Assembly (NCBI RefSeq): GCF_024228315.1
Contig: NZ_CP100459.1
Location: 1 to 64,000, forward strand
DNA from: Halomarina pelagica
GTDB lineage: Archaea; Halobacteriota; Halobacteria; Halobacteriales; Haloarculaceae
Length of the DNA: 64,000 bases
Direction: 5' to 3'
In this document: piece by piece, positions 62,321 to 64,000 of the stretch
How the letters are laid out: every line of letters starts with the position of its first letter
How positions within the stretch are numbered: the stretch's first letter is position 1
Translations under genes and position numbers: made by a program
Notes under the pieces: model-generated
Told to the model about the DNA's origin: nothing
Seen by the model: only the letters and a program-made list of their open reading frames with translations
Databases searched by the model: none

Positions 62321-62427
62321 GGACGTTCGTCTCGACGGTCAGGGCCTCACCTCGCCGAGGGGTGGCATAGCCGGCCGGCCGACGACGAACTTATGCACGG
62401 TACGAACGTACGTCTACGTGTACACCT

Positions 62428-62790
62428 ATGGCGACCAAATCGCTGACCATTCGCGAAGACGCGTACGAACGCCTGCGGGCGCTGAAGCGCGACGACGAGA
62501 GTTTCAGCGATCTCGTCGATCGACTGACCGCCGAGAAGAACGCCGACTGGCGGACCCACATCGGGTTCGCCGAGCAGGAGGGATTCGCCGAGGAGTACGA
62601 CGCCGTCGTGCGCCGCCGCCGCGAGGAGATGGAGACGACCGACTCGTTGTTCGAGGACGTGCTCGAACCGCTGGGACGCGAAGGGGCCGACGACGAGCGA
62701 GTGACCGACGACGAACGGGAAGGTGACGACGAACGGGAGGGCGACGACGAATCGGGGATCGACGACGAATCGGGGATCGACGACGCATGA
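62428..62790 (+). CDS. vapB: VapB-type antitoxin with acidic repeat tail
   Basis: The 120-aa protein has an RHH-like N-terminus (MATKSLTIREDAYERLRALK, 1-20) and SFSDLVDRLT, typical of haloarchaeal VapB. The last 30 residues are acidic tandem repeats (DDEREG twice, DDESGI twice). The ATGA overlap with the toxin makes an operon. Confidence 0.85.
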   Translation: MATKSLTIREDAYERLRALKRDDESFSDLVDRLTAEKNADWRTHIGFAEQEGFAEEYDAVVRRRREEMETTDSLFEDVLEPLGREGADDERVTDDEREGDDEREGDDESGIDDESGIDDA

Positions 62791-63170
62791 GATGCGTCGA
62801 CACGTCGTTTCTGATCGACTTCGCGAAGGGCCACCCCGCCGCCCGCGCGTTCTTCGAGGACGACGGGGCGGACGTCTACTACGCGCCGACGCCCGCGCTG
62901 GCGGAGGCCTACACGGGACTGTTCTATCTCGGGGATTACACCACCGAGGAGGCCGTCGCCCGGTTCGGTTGGACGACCCCGCAGCCGATCACCCACGGGA
63001 TATCGATCGAGGTCGCTCGACTCCAGGCCGACCTCATGCGCGCAGGGACGTCGGTCAAGACCGCCGACGCGTACATCGCTGCGACCGCACGTTCCCTCGA
63101 CGTCCCGTTGATCGCCCACGACGACCACTTCGAACGGATCGACGGACTGGACGTACTGGCGTATCGGTGA
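62787..63170 (+). CDS. vapC: VapC-type PIN toxin
   Basis: The 127-aa PIN protein has acidic residues in CVDTSFLIDF (D5), ALAEAYTGL (Glu), TADAYIAATA (Asp) and AHDDHFERI (Asp). It starts in the ATGA overlap with VapB. It likely cleaves tRNA or mRNA. Confidence 0.9.
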   Translation: MRCVDTSFLIDFAKGHPAARAFFEDDGADVYYAPTPALAEAYTGLFYLGDYTTEEAVARFGWTTPQPITHGISIEVARLQADLMRAGTSVKTADAYIAATARSLDVPLIAHDDHFERIDGLDVLAYR

Positions 63171-63202
63171 CGTCCTCCGCGGCGCGAACACCGGGACCTC
63201 TC
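63168..63202 (+). repeat. IS200/IS605-like solo end, copy 2
   Basis: TGACGTCCTCC followed by a GC hairpin-like CGGCGCGAACACCGGGA begins at the VapC stop. It matches the segment at 36772 with 4 changes in 30 bp. Confidence 0.48.
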
Positions 63203-63296
63203 ACGCGGGAGGTACCCGACCCGGCGGACTCCAAACCGGGCCGAGACGGCGTCGGCCCGGAGTGAACTGCCATCACCAGAAGCTATTACTGACCCG

Positions 63297-63311
63297 CTGG
63301 TAAGCTACCAG
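63297..63311 (+). promoter_or_regulatory. small palindrome before HMG-CoA-synthase-like gene
   Basis: CTGGTA-AGC-TACCAG is a perfect 6-bp dyad, 43 nt before the GTG at 63354. A regulator site is possible. Confidence 0.4.
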
Positions 63312-63353
63312 TGGTATGTCATCACGACGCAAGATAGTGGACGGAGGTGGAAC

Positions 63354-64000
63354 GTGGTCGTAATCGCCGGGTGCGGCGGCTACGTCCCCCTCTACCGCAT
63401 CGAGCGCGAGACGATCGCGGCCCAGCACGGCGGGTCCGGCCGCGGCGAGAGCGCCGTCCCCGCGCGCGACGAGAACCACGTCACGATGGCCTGCGAGGCC
63501 GCCGGGACGGCGCTCGCGCGGGCAGGTATCGAAGGGGGAGACCTCGGCGCGGTCTTCGCCGCGAGCGTCACCGACCCGCTCGCGGAGCACGGGATCGCCG
63601 CGCACGTCGCCTACCGCTTCGACGCGACCGGCGACGTGCGCACGGGCGACTTCCGGGCGACCCCGCGGGCGGCCGCGGACGCGTTGTTCGCCGCCCGCGC
63701 GTTCGTCGAGGCGACCGGCGAGCGCGCGATCGTCGTCGCGAGCGACGTCCTCCCGGCGGAATCGGGGGATGGCGGCGAGGCGTACGCCGGGGCGGGCGCG
63801 GGGGCAGTCGTCGTCGCGCCCGACGCCGGTCGCGGAAACGTCGCCGGCGAGAGTGCGAACGTCGACGCGACGGACGCCGACGCGACGGACGCCGACGCAA
63901 CGGACGCCGGGGACGCGCCCGCCGCGACGCTCACCGGGTGGGGCCAGGAGACCACGGGGTTCGTCGAGCGCCACCGCGAGCACGGCGAGCCCGCGATCGG
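63354..64000 (+). CDS. HMG-CoA synthase/thiolase-fold protein (partial)
   Basis: The gene starts at GTG 63354 after a good ribosome site (GGAGGT, 63343-63348) and is cut by the window edge (at least 215 codons). The start VVIAGCGGYVPLYRIERETI and the later DENHVTMACEAAGTAL and FAASVTDPLAEH fit the archaeal thiolase-fold proteins related to HMG-CoA synthase. A tandem DATDADATDADATDA stretch is present. A role in the mevalonate pathway or acyl-CoA chemistry is likely. Confidence 0.82.
   Translation, partial: MVVIAGCGGYVPLYRIERETIAAQHGGSGRGESAVPARDENHVTMACEAAGTALARAGIEGGDLGAVFAASVTDPLAEHGIAAHVAYRFDATGDVRTGDFRATPRAAADALFAARAFVEATGERAIVVASDVLPAESGDGGEAYAGAGAGAVVVAPDAGRGNVAGESANVDATDADATDADATDAGDAPAATLTGWGQETTGFVERHREHGEPAI

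Noticed and set aside
1-64000. tRNA or rRNA genes
   Set aside because: I looked for T-loop-like and other conserved RNA patterns and saw none; a dedicated RNA search was not possible here.

Overview
The window is a GC-rich stretch of a haloarchaeal genome (class Halobacteria). The evidence is an Orc1/Cdc6 replication initiator, a very acidic coding bias, Tat-type signal peptides, haloarchaea-specific small proteins (HalOD1, DUF7344, DUF7511, DUF7563-like and micro zinc ribbons) and leaderless promoters. No rRNA, tRNA, CRISPR array or complete insertion sequence was seen.

Left end (0-4.6 kb): a replication origin with its partition module. A ParA ATPase and an acidic partner gene lead into ten ORB-like 20-bp repeats. 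Six lie in one orientation and four in the other, around an AT-rich unwinding region, and orc1/cdc6 starts 8 bp after one copy. ParA beside Orc1 and several toxin-antitoxin modules hint at a megaplasmid or secondary chromosome, but the sequence alone does not settle this.

Region 4.7-9.8 kb holds small haloarchaeal proteins and regulators: two DUF7344 membrane winged-helix proteins, HalOD1, two zinc ribbons and a PadR-type regulator.

Region 9.9-47.2 kb is a large surface-glycan locus: five to six glycosyltransferases, a PMT-like GT39 enzyme, a flippase, a nucleotide-sugar dehydrogenase, a sugar nucleotidyltransferase, epimerases, a Gfo/Idh/MocA-DUF362-SDR operon, a sugar isomerase, glmS, two AlkP-superfamily proteins, two alpha/alpha-toroid proteins, a Tat-exported beta-helix protein and a large membrane protein with a Gly/Asn tail. 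A TumE/TumA-like toxin-antitoxin pair sits inside it.

The most interesting signal is regulatory. Thirteen places between 9.4 and 46.0 kb share a bipartite element, TAG-N7-ATAACAAT, and each lies 25-36 nt before a start codon. In several cases that start codon opens a short leader ORF of 18-37 codons whose stop overlaps the start of the glycan gene (DUF1616, the 793-aa membrane protein, nucleotide-sugar dehydrogenase, flippase, sugar isomerase, Gfo/Idh). The PadR gene at the left edge carries the same element. Together these look like an undescribed promoter class and regulon with translational coupling.

Right end (47.4-64 kb): an ArsA-like ATPase, an MFS transporter, universal stress proteins, an HtrA-like Tat lipoprotein protease, fatty-acyl genes (enoyl-CoA hydratase, acyl-CoA synthetase, R2lox-like oxidase, MaoC hydratase), an archaeal ATPase whose start codon lies in a 33-bp palindrome, three VapBC-type modules and the start of an HMG-CoA-synthase-like gene cut by the window edge.
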